Part shown: piece by piece, positions 6,478 through 13,213 of the stretch
Layout: every line of letters starts with the position of its first letter
How positions within the stretch are numbered: the stretch's first letter is position 1
Virus record (IMG/VR): IMGVR_UViG_3300009183_000426
Coordinates: 1 to 21,088 of that record
Length of the DNA: 21,088 nt
From: a virus
Direction: 5' to 3' (one strand)
The notes under the pieces: model-generated
Databases searched by the model: none
Told to the model about the DNA's origin: nothing
Seen by the model: only the letters and a program-made list of their open reading frames with translations
Translations under genes and position numbers: made by a program

Positions 6478-6932
6478 TGTACGCGTGGGTCTTCTTTTAT
6501 TGCGTCTTGCTGGTTGGCTATCTCTGTAGATATATCTTCCCAGCTTTTGCGGCCTACGCGGCTATCTGGTCTAAATTCCTCTTTGACGTAAGATGGTTGT
6601 AGAAACACCATTGTTGTGATTCCAACTTCTAATAAGTTTTTAGCCAGCACTGGGTTAGAAGTTATAACCATCTCAACTGGCCCTTGACCGCGACAATACT
6701 CAACTTGACGAAACTCTGCGTTATCTGTCATTGAGGGGATATCACGACCAATTAGATCATCAATTTTATTAATCTTATGTTGGCGTAACCACACATCGTC
6801 TACTTCTTTATTAGAAGATATTAAAAGCACTCTATTGTTTTCGGCAAGTAATCTGTATAGACCAAGGCCTTGATAGATAGGGGTATGAGTATGCGTACGC
6901 AGTACGCCGTCTATAAACATTAAAAATGTCAC
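6474..6932 (-). CDS. HAD-like protein lacking the catalytic nucleophile
   Basis: A 152-residue protein whose start (MTFLMFIDGVLR) matches HAD motif I, hhhDxDGVL, but with Phe6 where the nucleophilic Asp should be; only the second Asp (D8) remains. Motif II-like LISSN follows at about 37-41, and a C-terminal block with PSYVKEEFRPDSRVGRKSW is seen in related small phage proteins. Loss of the nucleophile argues against phosphatase activity, so this may be a binding or scaffold protein, or use an altered chemistry. The start is GTG, with GGAG nine bases upstream. Its stop overlaps the start of the transglycosylase-like gene (ATGA), implying coupled expression. Confidence 0.55.
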   Translation of the reverse strand: MTFLMFIDGVLRTHTHTPIYQGLGLYRLLAENNRVLLISSNKEVDDVWLRQHKINKIDDLIGRDIPSMTDNAEFRQVEYCRGQGPVEMVITSNPVLAKNLLEVGITTMVFLQPSYVKEEFRPDSRVGRKSWEDISTEIANQQDAIKEDPRVQ

Positions 6933-6955
6933 GAATTAATTCTCCAACTACCTAG

Positions 6956-7042
6956 TTAAATAATACTTGCTTCTGCCTCATCAACTGCGTCATCTAGTGT
7001 CCGCGTGTGCTCTTGTGAGCAGTTACCGCACTCCCTACACAT
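6956..7042 (-). CDS. Tiny Cys peptide, 28 aa
   Basis: The frame MCRECGNCSQEHTRTLDDAV onward starts at an ATG sharing one base with the stop of the nucleotidyltransferase-like gene (TAATG). Cysteines are at 2, 5 and 8 with His12, enough for one zinc or a small Fe-S site. It fills the space before the HAD-like gene. The evidence is the overlap, the Cys spacing and similar tiny Cys peptides elsewhere in the window; the function is unknown. Confidence 0.45.
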   Translation of the reverse strand: MCRECGNCSQEHTRTLDDAVDEAEASII

Positions 7043-7971
7043 TACTTTCCTAGCATAGTACGTCTAATTAAAGTATCAGTTGTTGGCAACTCCATACCAT
7101 AAGTAGATTGTTCGTACTCCTTACGACTACGCGTAGATATATCTTTTAATTTCTTTAAGGCCTGAACTGTACCAGCAGATTTGCCTGCTTGCCAACGATA
7201 GTTAGCAATATCTGAGTACCCTTGCCCCTCTGGGCTAAACGCTGCTTTTCTACCACTGTGTATATCTTCAAACAAAGCAGAACCTTGTTGAATAGCTAAC
7301 TTTAACGCAGACTCTGCGTTTCGTCTTGCGTGGTCAGTAGTAGCGGAGCCTATTGCGGTTAATGCTTTTGAATAGCGTGAAAGAATTTCTGTAGTCATTG
7401 AGGTATCTTGGGCTAGTTTACGTTCCCATAACTTATTAACTGGTGCTCTGCGAATCTCTGGTTGAACTGTCCAGTCATCATTAGTAAGCGAGTAAGCAGC
7501 ATAAGGTTTAATTGAAATGATATCTGACTTTACATTTACGTAGAAAGTAAGTTCGTAGGCCTCTAAAAAGTTATCAACATAAGGATGAAGGGCTGTTCTA
7601 AAATCTTCATTAAACATATCAGCTATCTGTTTATCACTTAATGCTTTGTATTCTTGATTAGATTGGCGGAATGCTAAATAGTTTATACCAATTAAACAAT
7701 CTAAATCAGCTGGTTTGCGAGCAGCAGTCCATTGATACGATACAGCTGATCCAGCAAGCCAAGCATGAATATAACCCTCAGGGTTATAATAATGAACGCG
7801 AAGGTGTTCAAGTAAGATTCTTAAAATTGACGATCTAACTGCTGGGATTAACTTTCCATCCCTAAATAGCCGTGGATCGAGCCCTGCGGAAGATGGGGCA
7901 AAATACGAAGTTTCTGAAGGCTCTACGTCTACTGGAGTTGCTTGCGCAACCAGTGCGTCGTATAAGTTCAT
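7042..7971 (-). CDS. Nucleotidyltransferase-fold protein
   Basis: A 309-residue protein with a pol-beta-type nucleotidyltransferase signature: LAGSAVSYQW (G74-S75) followed by DLD (D89, D91) in KPADLDCLIG, fitting hG[GS]...Dh[DE]h, the nucleotide and metal site. A YELTFYVNV strand and IKPYAAYSLTNDDW block (about 140-168) follow, similar to nucleotidyltransferases annotated in actinophages. The third carboxylate is not obvious, as the expected strand reads VNV, although D150 nearby may serve. The C-terminal 130 residues are helical and basic. Substrate unknown; nucleotide transfer to RNA, protein or a small molecule are all possible. It begins a run with the Cys peptide, HAD-like and transglycosylase-like genes. 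Confidence 0.55.
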   Translation of the reverse strand: MNLYDALVAQATPVDVEPSETSYFAPSSAGLDPRLFRDGKLIPAVRSSILRILLEHLRVHYYNPEGYIHAWLAGSAVSYQWTAARKPADLDCLIGINYLAFRQSNQEYKALSDKQIADMFNEDFRTALHPYVDNFLEAYELTFYVNVKSDIISIKPYAAYSLTNDDWTVQPEIRRAPVNKLWERKLAQDTSMTTEILSRYSKALTAIGSATTDHARRNAESALKLAIQQGSALFEDIHSGRKAAFSPEGQGYSDIANYRWQAGKSAGTVQALKKLKDISTRSRKEYEQSTYGMELPTTDTLIRRTMLGK

Positions 7972-7978
7972 CTACTTA

Positions 7979-8185
7979 TTATAGTTCTTTTTCTCGCTCT
8001 TCTTTATAGATAACGTCATAGCGCTTCATCTTTTCTTCAATCTCTTGCGCTAAAGGCCGTGTCATGTAACCGCACGAATTGTGCGCGTTTATAAATGATT
8101 GCGCCCAAATTAAACCAAGTGTTTCATTTTCAGCGCTATCAATTTGAAATGACGCTTCGCAGTTGCAGCTCATCTCTATAAACAT
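7979..8185 (-). CDS. Small conserved phage zinc-binding protein, 68 aa
   Basis: Begins MFIEMSCNCEASFQI. C7-x-C9 and a later H35-x2-C38 (INAHNSCGYM) can make one zinc site; the C-terminal 25 residues are a charged helix. Proteins with a CxC start, a WAxxFxxAH middle and CG near residue 38 recur in actinobacteriophages, without known function. The start is chosen because AGAGGTGG precedes the ATG. It ends eight bases before the nucleotidyltransferase-like gene. Confidence 0.6.
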   Translation of the reverse strand: MFIEMSCNCEASFQIDSAENETLGLIWAQSFINAHNSCGYMTRPLAQEIEEKMKRYDVIYKEEREKEL

Positions 8186-8235
8186 GGGGCCACCTCTTTA
8201 AATGTGTGTATGTACAGTATACCCCTGAGCTACAA

Positions 8236-8253
8236 GCCTTTAGTCGTAAAGGC
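8236..8253. repeat. Hairpin at the 3' end of the 184-aa gene, with TATACT downstream
   Basis: GCCTTTA-GTCG-TAAAGGC, a perfect 7-bp stem covering the stop codon of the minus-strand gene ending at 8240. Fifteen bases further down the minus strand is TATACT (8216-8221), a good -10 sequence, though no convincing -35 is paired with it. Together they could mark a weak terminator followed by an internal promoter for the genes from 8185 leftwards. Confidence 0.3.
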
Positions 8254-8794
8254 CACGCTCTTTATACGCCTTTTGCTGGTTGTACATCTTAACAGGGCAA
8301 AAATCGCATAAATGTACCTTAATTGTAGATTTAGCCAAACCTTCAGAGGCGCGTTCTTTGTCAGTACCTGGTTTAAGCAGTTTACGATCTGTCTTATAGT
8401 CTGGACACTGGCCCTTGGGGCTGTTGTGAAGCTTCCAGCAAGACATAGCATCTGCGCTAAACGTATCTTTAAGGTCGTAAAACCCTGTACCAAAAACATC
8501 AAGACCTGCAGTTAATGGGCTTTTAGAAGTAAATTGCTCTTTAATCTGAGCAACAATTGATTCTTTAATCTTAGGTGTCATCCAATATACCCAGTTAATA
8601 TCTACAAGGGCGCCGTAACAACCCTTACGCTCATGCGGGGCGTTAGACTCTGCTAAATATGGGTTTTCTGTTTGATCAAACTTACCATCACCTAAATATT
8701 TGCCAGATTTAACATACGGAATTTCTTCAATGCTTTTACAAGTTTTGCATACAAGCAGAAGGATATATTCGTTTTCTAGTTCAGTCTTTGACAT
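8240..8794 (-). CDS. Conserved phage protein with several Cys/His pairs, 184 aa
   Basis: Has C16-x2-C19 near the N-terminus, H54 and C59, C119-x3-H123-x6-C130 (SCWKLHNSPKGQCPDYK) and C163-x2-C166 (HLCDFCPVK), so two to three metal sites are likely. The C-terminal half, including KPGTDKERASEGLAK, resembles a protein repeatedly found in actinophage genomes without assigned function. No catalytic motif is evident. The ATG at 8794 is in a favourable position but its ribosome site is weak. The pattern would fit a zinc-binding structural or nucleic-acid-binding protein. Confidence 0.65.
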   Translation of the reverse strand: MSKTELENEYILLLVCKTCKSIEEIPYVKSGKYLGDGKFDQTENPYLAESNAPHERKGCYGALVDINWVYWMTPKIKESIVAQIKEQFTSKSPLTAGLDVFGTGFYDLKDTFSADAMSCWKLHNSPKGQCPDYKTDRKLLKPGTDKERASEGLAKSTIKVHLCDFCPVKMYNQQKAYKERGLYD

Positions 8795-8823
8795 GGCGAA
8801 ATACTACCACAAAGGCTGCGTAC

Positions 8824-9168
8824 TTATTTTATTTCCGCATCCTCAATACCTGTCATATCTGGGCGACCTTTACCTTTTTTTGGTAGTTTATTTTCTGGGC
8901 GACCAGTTGCAGTGTTATCTAAACCTTTAGTTGCCTCGTGAGGGTACGAAGACACATCTACTACAGATTCTGGGTCGTAGAAACCTTTTTTACCAACTTT
9001 AACATGACCATGGCCTGATCTTTCAACCTCTGTGTTACCAGGATTGAACTTTACAGCAAACGGCCCAGCTTTGGCCCAACCAGATGCACGACCTAAAGCA
9101 GCAGTCATCTCTTCGTGTGAGCCTACGGAACGGCGGTCATCTCGATCTCTACGGCGTGGTGTTTTCAT
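8824..9168 (-). CDS. Hypothetical basic protein, 114 aa
   Basis: A charged, Gly-rich protein starting MKTPRRRDRDDRRSVGSHEE, likely largely disordered at both ends; the centre contains GFYDPESVVDVSSYPHEA. AGGAG seven bases upstream supports the ATG, which overlaps the previous stop (TAATG). No family recognised. It belongs to a tightly coupled series of five small unknown genes (10785 down to 8824). Confidence 0.6.
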   Translation of the reverse strand: MKTPRRRDRDDRRSVGSHEEMTAALGRASGWAKAGPFAVKFNPGNTEVERSGHGHVKVGKKGFYDPESVVDVSSYPHEATKGLDNTATGRPENKLPKKGKGRPDMTGIEDAEIK

Positions 9169-9377
9169 TAGTTAGCTCCTGGGCTTACCTTTGCAGTCTC
9201 TTCTGAGTTAATAAAACCATAGTTCATGTAAGGGTGCAAGCCAGCGCGGTTCTTAACAACTAACTGGTCACCCATGCCTGGCGCAACTTCTGTATTTGGA
9301 CGGCGCTTACGATACTTGCCGTCTGTTGTGCCTTCAATGAGTGAAGCACTCTCTGATCGGAACTTGTTTACGGTCAT
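9168..9377 (-). CDS. Hypothetical protein, 69 aa
   Basis: The chosen start, MTVNKFRSESASLIEG, sits in an ATGA overlap with the zinc-ribbon gene before it. The frame is open for 33 further codons upstream, but these would lie inside that gene, so the shorter form is preferred. The protein is basic with GKYRKRRPN in the middle and a C-terminal LHPYMNYGF segment. No family recognised. Its stop overlaps the start of the following gene. Confidence 0.55.
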   Translation of the reverse strand: MTVNKFRSESASLIEGTTDGKYRKRRPNTEVAPGMGDQLVVKNRAGLHPYMNYGFINSEETAKVSPGAN

Positions 9378-9601
9378 GCCATTCGGCCTTTCACTAATTT
9401 GTTCAACTTGCGTCGGTTGCAAGAGGAGCAAAGCTCTGTATGTAATGATTGTACGGGGTTCAACATCATCCCACACCCCTTACAGGATGTAGAACCGTTG
9501 TAAACTGTAGGCATTTCGCGCTGGGTTTCAAGCTCAACATCCATGGCTCCAGCCATACCTTCACCTGTGGCGTCTGTAAATAGTCCTGGGTCATTACTCA
9601 T
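9374..9601 (-). CDS. Small zinc-ribbon protein, 75 aa
   Basis: A zinc ribbon C40-x2-C43 (CKGCG) with C58-x2-C61 (CSSC), followed by a basic tail NRRKLNKLVKGR that could contact nucleic acid. The first 35 residues are acidic and probably flexible. It starts and ends in ATGA overlaps with its neighbours. Likely a DNA- or protein-binding accessory factor; no specific family recognised. Confidence 0.6.
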   Translation of the reverse strand: MSNDPGLFTDATGEGMAGAMDVELETQREMPTVYNGSTSCKGCGMMLNPVQSLHTELCSSCNRRKLNKLVKGRMA

Positions 9602-9858
9602 TTATCATCCTTTGAGTCTAGCCATTGAGTAGTAAATGTTAATCCGCCATTTTTACTAGCTGCCTCAAGCTCATCGGCGTGTGGGCCTTTTGGACGTGGG
9701 TTAAACTTGTTGTCGTACTCGTCGCGCTCATAGCTAGTTTCAATTAATCCTTCAGCTTTTTTTGAATCGCCACTTTTTACGGCGCCCTCAAAAGATCTAC
9801 GTCTTGCCATAGCAGCGTCTAGTTTAGATTCGTGAAAGTCCTTGTTGTTGCGTCCCAT
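9598..9858 (-). CDS. Hypothetical protein, 86 aa
   Basis: A highly charged protein, MGRNNKDFHESKLDAAMARRR onward, with a helical N-terminal half and a NPRPKGPHADELEAA centre. The ATG overlaps the previous stop as TAATG and is preceded by AGGAGG nine bases upstream, one of the best ribosome sites in the window, implying good expression. No recognisable family, membrane segment or catalytic motif. Confidence 0.6.
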   Translation of the reverse strand: MGRNNKDFHESKLDAAMARRRSFEGAVKSGDSKKAEGLIETSYERDEYDNKFNPRPKGPHADELEAASKNGGLTFTTQWLDSKDDK

Positions 9859-10250
9859 TAAACTGCTCCTCCTAGAGTATTTCGACTGCTTGATTGAGTG
9901 CTGTTTGGCGTATTGCTAAAGTCAGACTCAACGCGCTGAGCGGTAGGTGCGGTACGCGGTAGGTCAATAATATCCTCAATACCAATTTCGTTTTCTGTAA
10001 ACCCATATCTGGCTGGGAATAGTTTAATCTGAGGTAGCGGTGGGCGGACATATTCTTGAATCTCAGCCGCGCTCATGGTAAATGCGGCTAATGATTGGCT
10101 TAATAAACGCTCTTGATTAGAAGCAAATGGGCCAATGTAAGCCTGTGGTGGAAAAGCAGCCTCTTCTGGGGTAATGACTCCAGCGCGGTCTTTATCCCAC
10201 GGCTTATGGCCGTAGACGCCTCCTGAATATAAATTTGCTCCGTTTGCCAT
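9858..10250 (-). CDS. Hypothetical protein, 130 aa
   Basis: Starts MANGANLYSGGVYGHKPW; GGAAATAAC precedes the ATG. It has a folded-looking centre (residues 33-90, rich in Phe/Pro/Leu) and a Ser/Thr/Asn-rich C-terminal tail. No family recognised. In many phages such short Gly/Pro-rich proteins of a coupled block are minor virion or morphogenesis components, but no recognised structural gene is present here to support that. Confidence 0.55.
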   Translation of the reverse strand: MANGANLYSGGVYGHKPWDKDRAGVITPEEAAFPPQAYIGPFASNQERLLSQSLAAFTMSAAEIQEYVRPPLPQIKLFPARYGFTENEIGIEDIIDLPRTAPTAQRVESDFSNTPNSTQSSSRNTLGGAV

Positions 10251-10251
10251 G

Positions 10252-10785
10252 TTATTTCCAAGCTGGGCGCATACGCGCCATCTGGTCTACACGTTGCTTA
10301 TCTAATGACATTGGTGATGTGCTGCGCATATTAGCCTTACCATCATTTGGTAAGTGTGGGGCAGGCGCAGCCATTGCGTTTTCTACGTTACGTTTTGATA
10401 AATATACGTTGCCAATTCGTGAGGCTCTCATTTGACGCGCAATACCGCGAGTGTTTTCTAAACCCTCTGGGTAATAATAATCTGATTGATCAATACGCTC
10501 ACCGCGGTGAACACCACGCTGGTAGGATCGTTGACCGACTCGTGTTTTTAAACTGTTCATAACGGTGTCTGAGGTGCTTGAAGGGCGGCCTCTATCGTCA
10601 CGACGGGATCTAATAGTACCTAAGTATCCATCTGGATATTCTGCTTGCGGTGCGCGTCCAACACCAAGGCGTAAGAAATCGAGTTCTGAACGAGCAACAG
10701 GAGTACCGCCTCCACCATAGTTGGTGTAGGTTCCTGCCATACCCGCAGCGCCGAGGCTCTGCGTATTTTGATGTGGGGCGCCCAT
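10252..10785 (-). CDS. Hypothetical Gly/Arg-rich protein, 177 aa
   Basis: A basic protein with a Gly-rich N-terminus (YTNYGGGGTP at 20-29), many Arg residues, and motifs such as RSRRDDRGRPS and QSDYYYPEG. Low sequence complexity and high charge suggest a disordered, possibly nucleic-acid-binding protein. The ribosome site is weak, and it follows the phosphoesterase gene by only four bases, so its translation may depend on that of the upstream gene. No family recognised. Confidence 0.55.
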   Translation of the reverse strand: MGAPHQNTQSLGAAGMAGTYTNYGGGGTPVARSELDFLRLGVGRAPQAEYPDGYLGTIRSRRDDRGRPSSTSDTVMNSLKTRVGQRSYQRGVHRGERIDQSDYYYPEGLENTRGIARQMRASRIGNVYLSKRNVENAMAAPAPHLPNDGKANMRSTSPMSLDKQRVDQMARMRPAWK

Positions 10786-10789
10786 GTTC

Positions 10790-11992
10790 TTATGGTACGC
10801 GGTGTTCCCCTGCTAAAACTGCTAAATCTCTGCGGGGATCGTACCCCTCACCAATAACTAATGAAACAATACCTGTTGGTGATTCTAATCCGCTCTTATC
10901 TCTAAACCACGCGCTTCCGCCATCCATGGCAGGCACTTGAACCCACAAGCGCGGACCAATTTGATCAGCGCGGAAATGGTGGAAATGACCTGTCATTAAA
11001 ACATCAGCTGATCCTACTGGTGTACGACCAGTGGCTTGGCCTGATATCCATTTACCCATATCTTTTGCTTGATGGCCGTGCGCTAATCCTAATACAGTTC
11101 CACCTAAATCTAACGCAAGGGTAGCGTGGTCGGCAGGTGGATAACAAAACCTAACGTGTGATAGCGCTGGGTTTTCTGAACAAGCGTCTTGTACAGCAGC
11201 AACTATCTCTATCTGCCATGAATCAATAGGATCTAACATAGTAATTCTATGAGGCTCGTCATGATTACCAGGCACTACTGGAATAATTAGATCTTCGCAC
11301 AAAGGCGCAAACGCTTTAATCCACGCCATAAGAACTCTGCGCCCTACTCTAATCTGTTGTGTTACTCCTAGGTCGCTACGGCCAATTACCATACCTTTTT
11401 GTGAGCTAGTACCTTCAATACAGTCGCCTAGTTGAGGTAAAACAACTGTGCCGATGGGCCTACCTAGTTTAAGTAATTCTTTATGACGCGCTACTGCTGC
11501 GTCTAAACCACGAAGAACTCGGTTAATTGTTTCTTCTGTGCCTCCACCAGCATCCTTGCCGTACTGAGTATCGCCTATTGCGTAAATGGCATACAAAGGG
11601 CCCGATACCTTTTCAATTTTGCCAGGCTTCCACTTTTGTATATGATCAACTAACGCATCATAATCAATGTCAACGCCGTGTTTTTGAAAAGCAGGTTTTA
11701 CATTTACCCGTGCGGCCTCTAACCACTCGCCATCGTAACGCTGCCAACGGCTTTTACGAACGCTTACTACAACCCACACTTCTGGGTCTAAATCAAAGTC
11801 TTTAAATAAATCTATTGCGTCTGGTAACTCACCTGCGGTTCGCGGTGTAGAAATAAAATAACCGCCATCAACTCCTATATCTAGTTTTGCTCGCCAATCT
11901 TGAGGAACATTACTTTGTTTTACTTCGTTCTGCATGCTGTTTAAATCAGCATTTATAAGGGTTTTTCCTAGTATATTTAATTTTTCAGACAT
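10790..11992 (-). CDS. Calcineurin-like metallophosphoesterase
   Basis: A 400-residue protein with the five blocks of the calcineurin/Mre11-type phosphoesterase fold in order: GDTQ (140-143), LGDCIEG (189-194), PGNHDE (241-246), AHGHQ (304-308) and TGHFHH (334-339). These bind a dinuclear metal centre (Mn/Fe) that hydrolyses phosphodiesters. The first block has D-x-Q in place of the usual D-x-H, so metal 1 coordination is altered. Residues 1-125 are an extra N-terminal domain of unknown role. Relatives are common in tailed phages, annotated as phosphoesterase or DNA-repair exonuclease. The substrate cannot be read from sequence. It overlaps the upstream gene by 16 bases, and is followed by a block of unknown small genes. 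Confidence 0.85.
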   Translation of the reverse strand: MSEKLNILGKTLINADLNSMQNEVKQSNVPQDWRAKLDIGVDGGYFISTPRTAGELPDAIDLFKDFDLDPEVWVVVSVRKSRWQRYDGEWLEAARVNVKPAFQKHGVDIDYDALVDHIQKWKPGKIEKVSGPLYAIYAIGDTQYGKDAGGGTEETINRVLRGLDAAVARHKELLKLGRPIGTVVLPQLGDCIEGTSSQKGMVIGRSDLGVTQQIRVGRRVLMAWIKAFAPLCEDLIIPVVPGNHDEPHRITMLDPIDSWQIEIVAAVQDACSENPALSHVRFCYPPADHATLALDLGGTVLGLAHGHQAKDMGKWISGQATGRTPVGSADVLMTGHFHHFRADQIGPRLWVQVPAMDGGSAWFRDKSGLESPTGIVSLVIGEGYDPRRDLAVLAGEHRVP

Positions 11993-12216
11993 GTACAGTA
12001 ACCTCTCAAGTGGGAACGAAAAGCGGTTAACCCAAACGGCATTGACTCTGCGTTATGTAATTCCTTATATAGTGAAGCAAGAACAACGTTTTTATTATTT
12101 TCTTTTAACTTAGCAAACGCTTCTTTTTCAGCATCTTCTAATGACTCAATCCAAACGCTTACTACACAGTTAATAGAAGCTTTTTCTTCAAGGTGCTTTG
12201 TTAAAATATCCAACAT
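11977..12216 (-). CDS. Small HTH-like phage protein, 79 aa
   Basis: The start at MLDILTKHLEEKA is chosen because AAGGGGATAAC precedes it; a longer frame to 12279 would run through the likely promoter. The C-terminal segment, MPFGLTAFRSHLRGYCTC, resembles the recognition-helix end found in small phage HTH proteins that finish with RxHxxGxCxC. It may therefore be a small DNA-binding protein (regulator or small packaging factor). First gene after a promoter-like site and a terminator, so it heads a transcription unit that includes the phosphoesterase. Confidence 0.5.
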   Translation of the reverse strand: MLDILTKHLEEKASINCVVSVWIESLEDAEKEAFAKLKENNKNVVLASLYKELHNAESMPFGLTAFRSHLRGYCTCLKN

Positions 12217-12247
12217 GTTATCCCCTTGTTGTCGTCGTGATGCGTTA

Positions 12248-12276
12248 AGGTTAACACATAAACATCGCCATAACAA
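12248..12276 (-). promoter_or_regulatory. Candidate sigma70-type promoter
   Basis: On the minus strand TTGTTA (12276-12271) and TAACCT (12253-12248) are separated by 17 bases. The site directly follows the T-run of the terminator at 12278-12305 and lies about 30 bases before the ATG at 12216, as expected for a promoter restarting transcription after termination. Confidence 0.4.
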
Positions 12277-12277
12277 C

Positions 12278-12305
12278 AAAAAACCCCGCCACTAGGGCGG
12301 GGTTT
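12278..12305 (-). terminator. Intrinsic terminator closing the SpoVS-side operon
   Basis: AAACCCCGCC, loop CTAGT, GGCGGGGTTT on the minus strand, a perfect 10-bp GC-rich stem followed by T6 (TTTTTTG). It starts 14 bases after the stop of the 113-aa gene. It should end minus-strand transcription; the plus-strand side lacks a T-run beyond TTTAATT. Confidence 0.85.
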
Positions 12306-12318
12306 AATTGGTAATACT

Positions 12319-12660
12319 TTAAGCTAAATCTGACATCCCTGATTGAAATGAAGGACGTTGACGATTCATAGCTGGACCAAGAATACGGCCGTTGCTTTGA
12401 GTAGCTGTTGCCTCTGGTGCGACATGCGCATTAAAACCTACTTTAATTCCGTAAGTTGCTCCATTACGTCCTTGAGCATTTGGGCTCAATACATTTGGGC
12501 GTGATGGCTTTGGTTGTGCATATGGATCACCAGACGCTGTGTTCTTCTTTTTGATAAGTGTTCCGCGCTCAGGCATTGCTACGCGTGGTTTTGCACTTGA
12601 CGAAGATTTTGGCGCAGTTGATGCGTCCGCAATCGTTGGGTTCTTAGTTGAATCTTTCAT
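12319..12660 (-). CDS. Low-complexity hypothetical protein, 113 aa
   Basis: Ser/Ala/Pro/Lys-rich, starting MKDSTKNPTIADASTAPKSS, with no stable hydrophobic core; probably intrinsically disordered. The C-terminal part contains GATYGIKVGFNAHVAP and RPSFQSGM. AAAGGAAAATAA precedes the ATG, a good ribosome site, so it may be abundantly made. Last gene before the terminator. The style resembles the disordered basic proteins around 8824-10785, suggesting a shared structural or DNA-condensing setting, which is only inference. Confidence 0.55.
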   Translation of the reverse strand: MKDSTKNPTIADASTAPKSSSSAKPRVAMPERGTLIKKKNTASGDPYAQPKPSRPNVLSPNAQGRNGATYGIKVGFNAHVAPEATATQSNGRILGPAMNRQRPSFQSGMSDLA

Positions 12661-12701
12661 TTATTTTCCTTTGGCCTAAGGGTTATTAAAGAATAACAGG
12701 A

Positions 12702-12980
12702 TTACCGTACTTCTACAGACCAAACAATGGCTGAGATAGTACCTTCATGGCTTTCAATGCTAGCAAAACCAGGCACACAGATAAGGTCTAGCCCTCTAGG
12801 TGCGGTGTAACCACGAGCAATGGCAATAGCTTTGGTGGCTTGATTTACGGCCCCAGCACCTACTGCGCGTAATTTACAAGACCTTAGCTCATAAATACTA
12901 TGAGCAATTGCTGACGCAACGGCTTGGGGGTTACTGCCTGCGCTTACACGCAGGATGTTTTCTTCATTTTGTTCAGTCAT
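12702..12980 (-). CDS. spoVS: SpoVS-family protein
   Basis: A 92-residue protein: ILRVSAGSNPQAVASAIAHSI, then RAVGAGAVNQATKAIAIARGY, then DLICVPGFASIE. These are the hallmark blocks of Bacillus/Thermus SpoVS, an Alba-like fold protein of about 86 residues thought to bind nucleic acid and to influence sporulation or cell division. The start at MTEQNEEN is chosen for GAGGT seven bases upstream; the frame runs further back to 13100 through non-coding sequence. In a phage it could act as a DNA/RNA-binding regulator of host or phage expression. It is preceded by a 10-base direct repeat pair. Confidence 0.88.
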   Translation of the reverse strand: MTEQNEENILRVSAGSNPQAVASAIAHSIYELRSCKLRAVGAGAVNQATKAIAIARGYTAPRGLDLICVPGFASIESHEGTISAIVWSVEVR

Positions 12981-13033
12981 TTTATACCTCGTTTTACGAA
13001 TAGTGTGAGTGCTCCGTCGGATTAAGTATGAGG

Positions 13034-13062
13034 TATTAAATAGTAACTGTCTTATTAAATAG
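13034..13062. repeat. 10-bp direct repeat upstream of the SpoVS gene
   Basis: TATTAAATAG occurs at 13034-13043 and 13053-13062, start-to-start distance 19 bases, close to two helical turns. The second copy covers the stop codon of the 52-aa gene. A pair of half-sites on one face of the helix would suit a dimeric regulator; no promoter could be placed securely. Confidence 0.4.
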
Positions 13063-13213
13063 GAGTTGGGGCTGTGGCCAAAGCTCCGCAGGAATAGCAC
13101 TCCATATCAAGCATGTATAGGGCTATTTCCCCATCTTGAAACATGGCTTTTACGTTCCAAAGGGTAGACCCGCAAATACAGACCTCTACAGGGTCGCCGC
13201 GGAGGTCAAGCAC
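13055..13213 (-). CDS. Small zinc-ribbon protein, 52 aa (GTG start)
   Basis: Read from GTG at 13213, the frame gives MLDLRGDPVEVCICGSTLW, a central EIALYMLDMECYSCG, and ends ATAPTPI. C12-x-C14-G and C39-x2-C42-G form a zinc ribbon. AAAGGAG seven bases upstream of the GTG is a strong ribosome site, and the start overlaps the stop of the previous gene by eight bases. The pattern CxCGSxxW...YxxDxxCxxCGxxAxAP recalls small phage proteins seen in actinophages. Easily missed because of its length and its GTG start. Role unknown. Confidence 0.65.
   Translation of the reverse strand: MLDLRGDPVEVCICGSTLWNVKAMFQDGEIALYMLDMECYSCGALATAPTPI

Noticed and set aside
9378-9476. Upstream extension of the 69-aa protein to 9476
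   Set aside because: It lies wholly within the zinc-ribbon gene, whereas the ATG at 9377 makes the ATGA overlap used throughout the block.
11977-12279. Longer form of the small HTH-like protein starting at 12279
   Set aside because: It would run through the promoter-like site and abut the terminator; AAGGGGATAAC marks the ATG at 12216.
12702-13100. Longer SpoVS form starting near 13100
   Set aside because: The extra 40 residues are unlike any SpoVS, and GAGGT stands directly before the ATG at 12980, which matches the family length.
13070-13210. Plus-strand frame starting near 13136
   Set aside because: It is the complement of the zinc-ribbon gene 13055-13213 and lacks a ribosome site.
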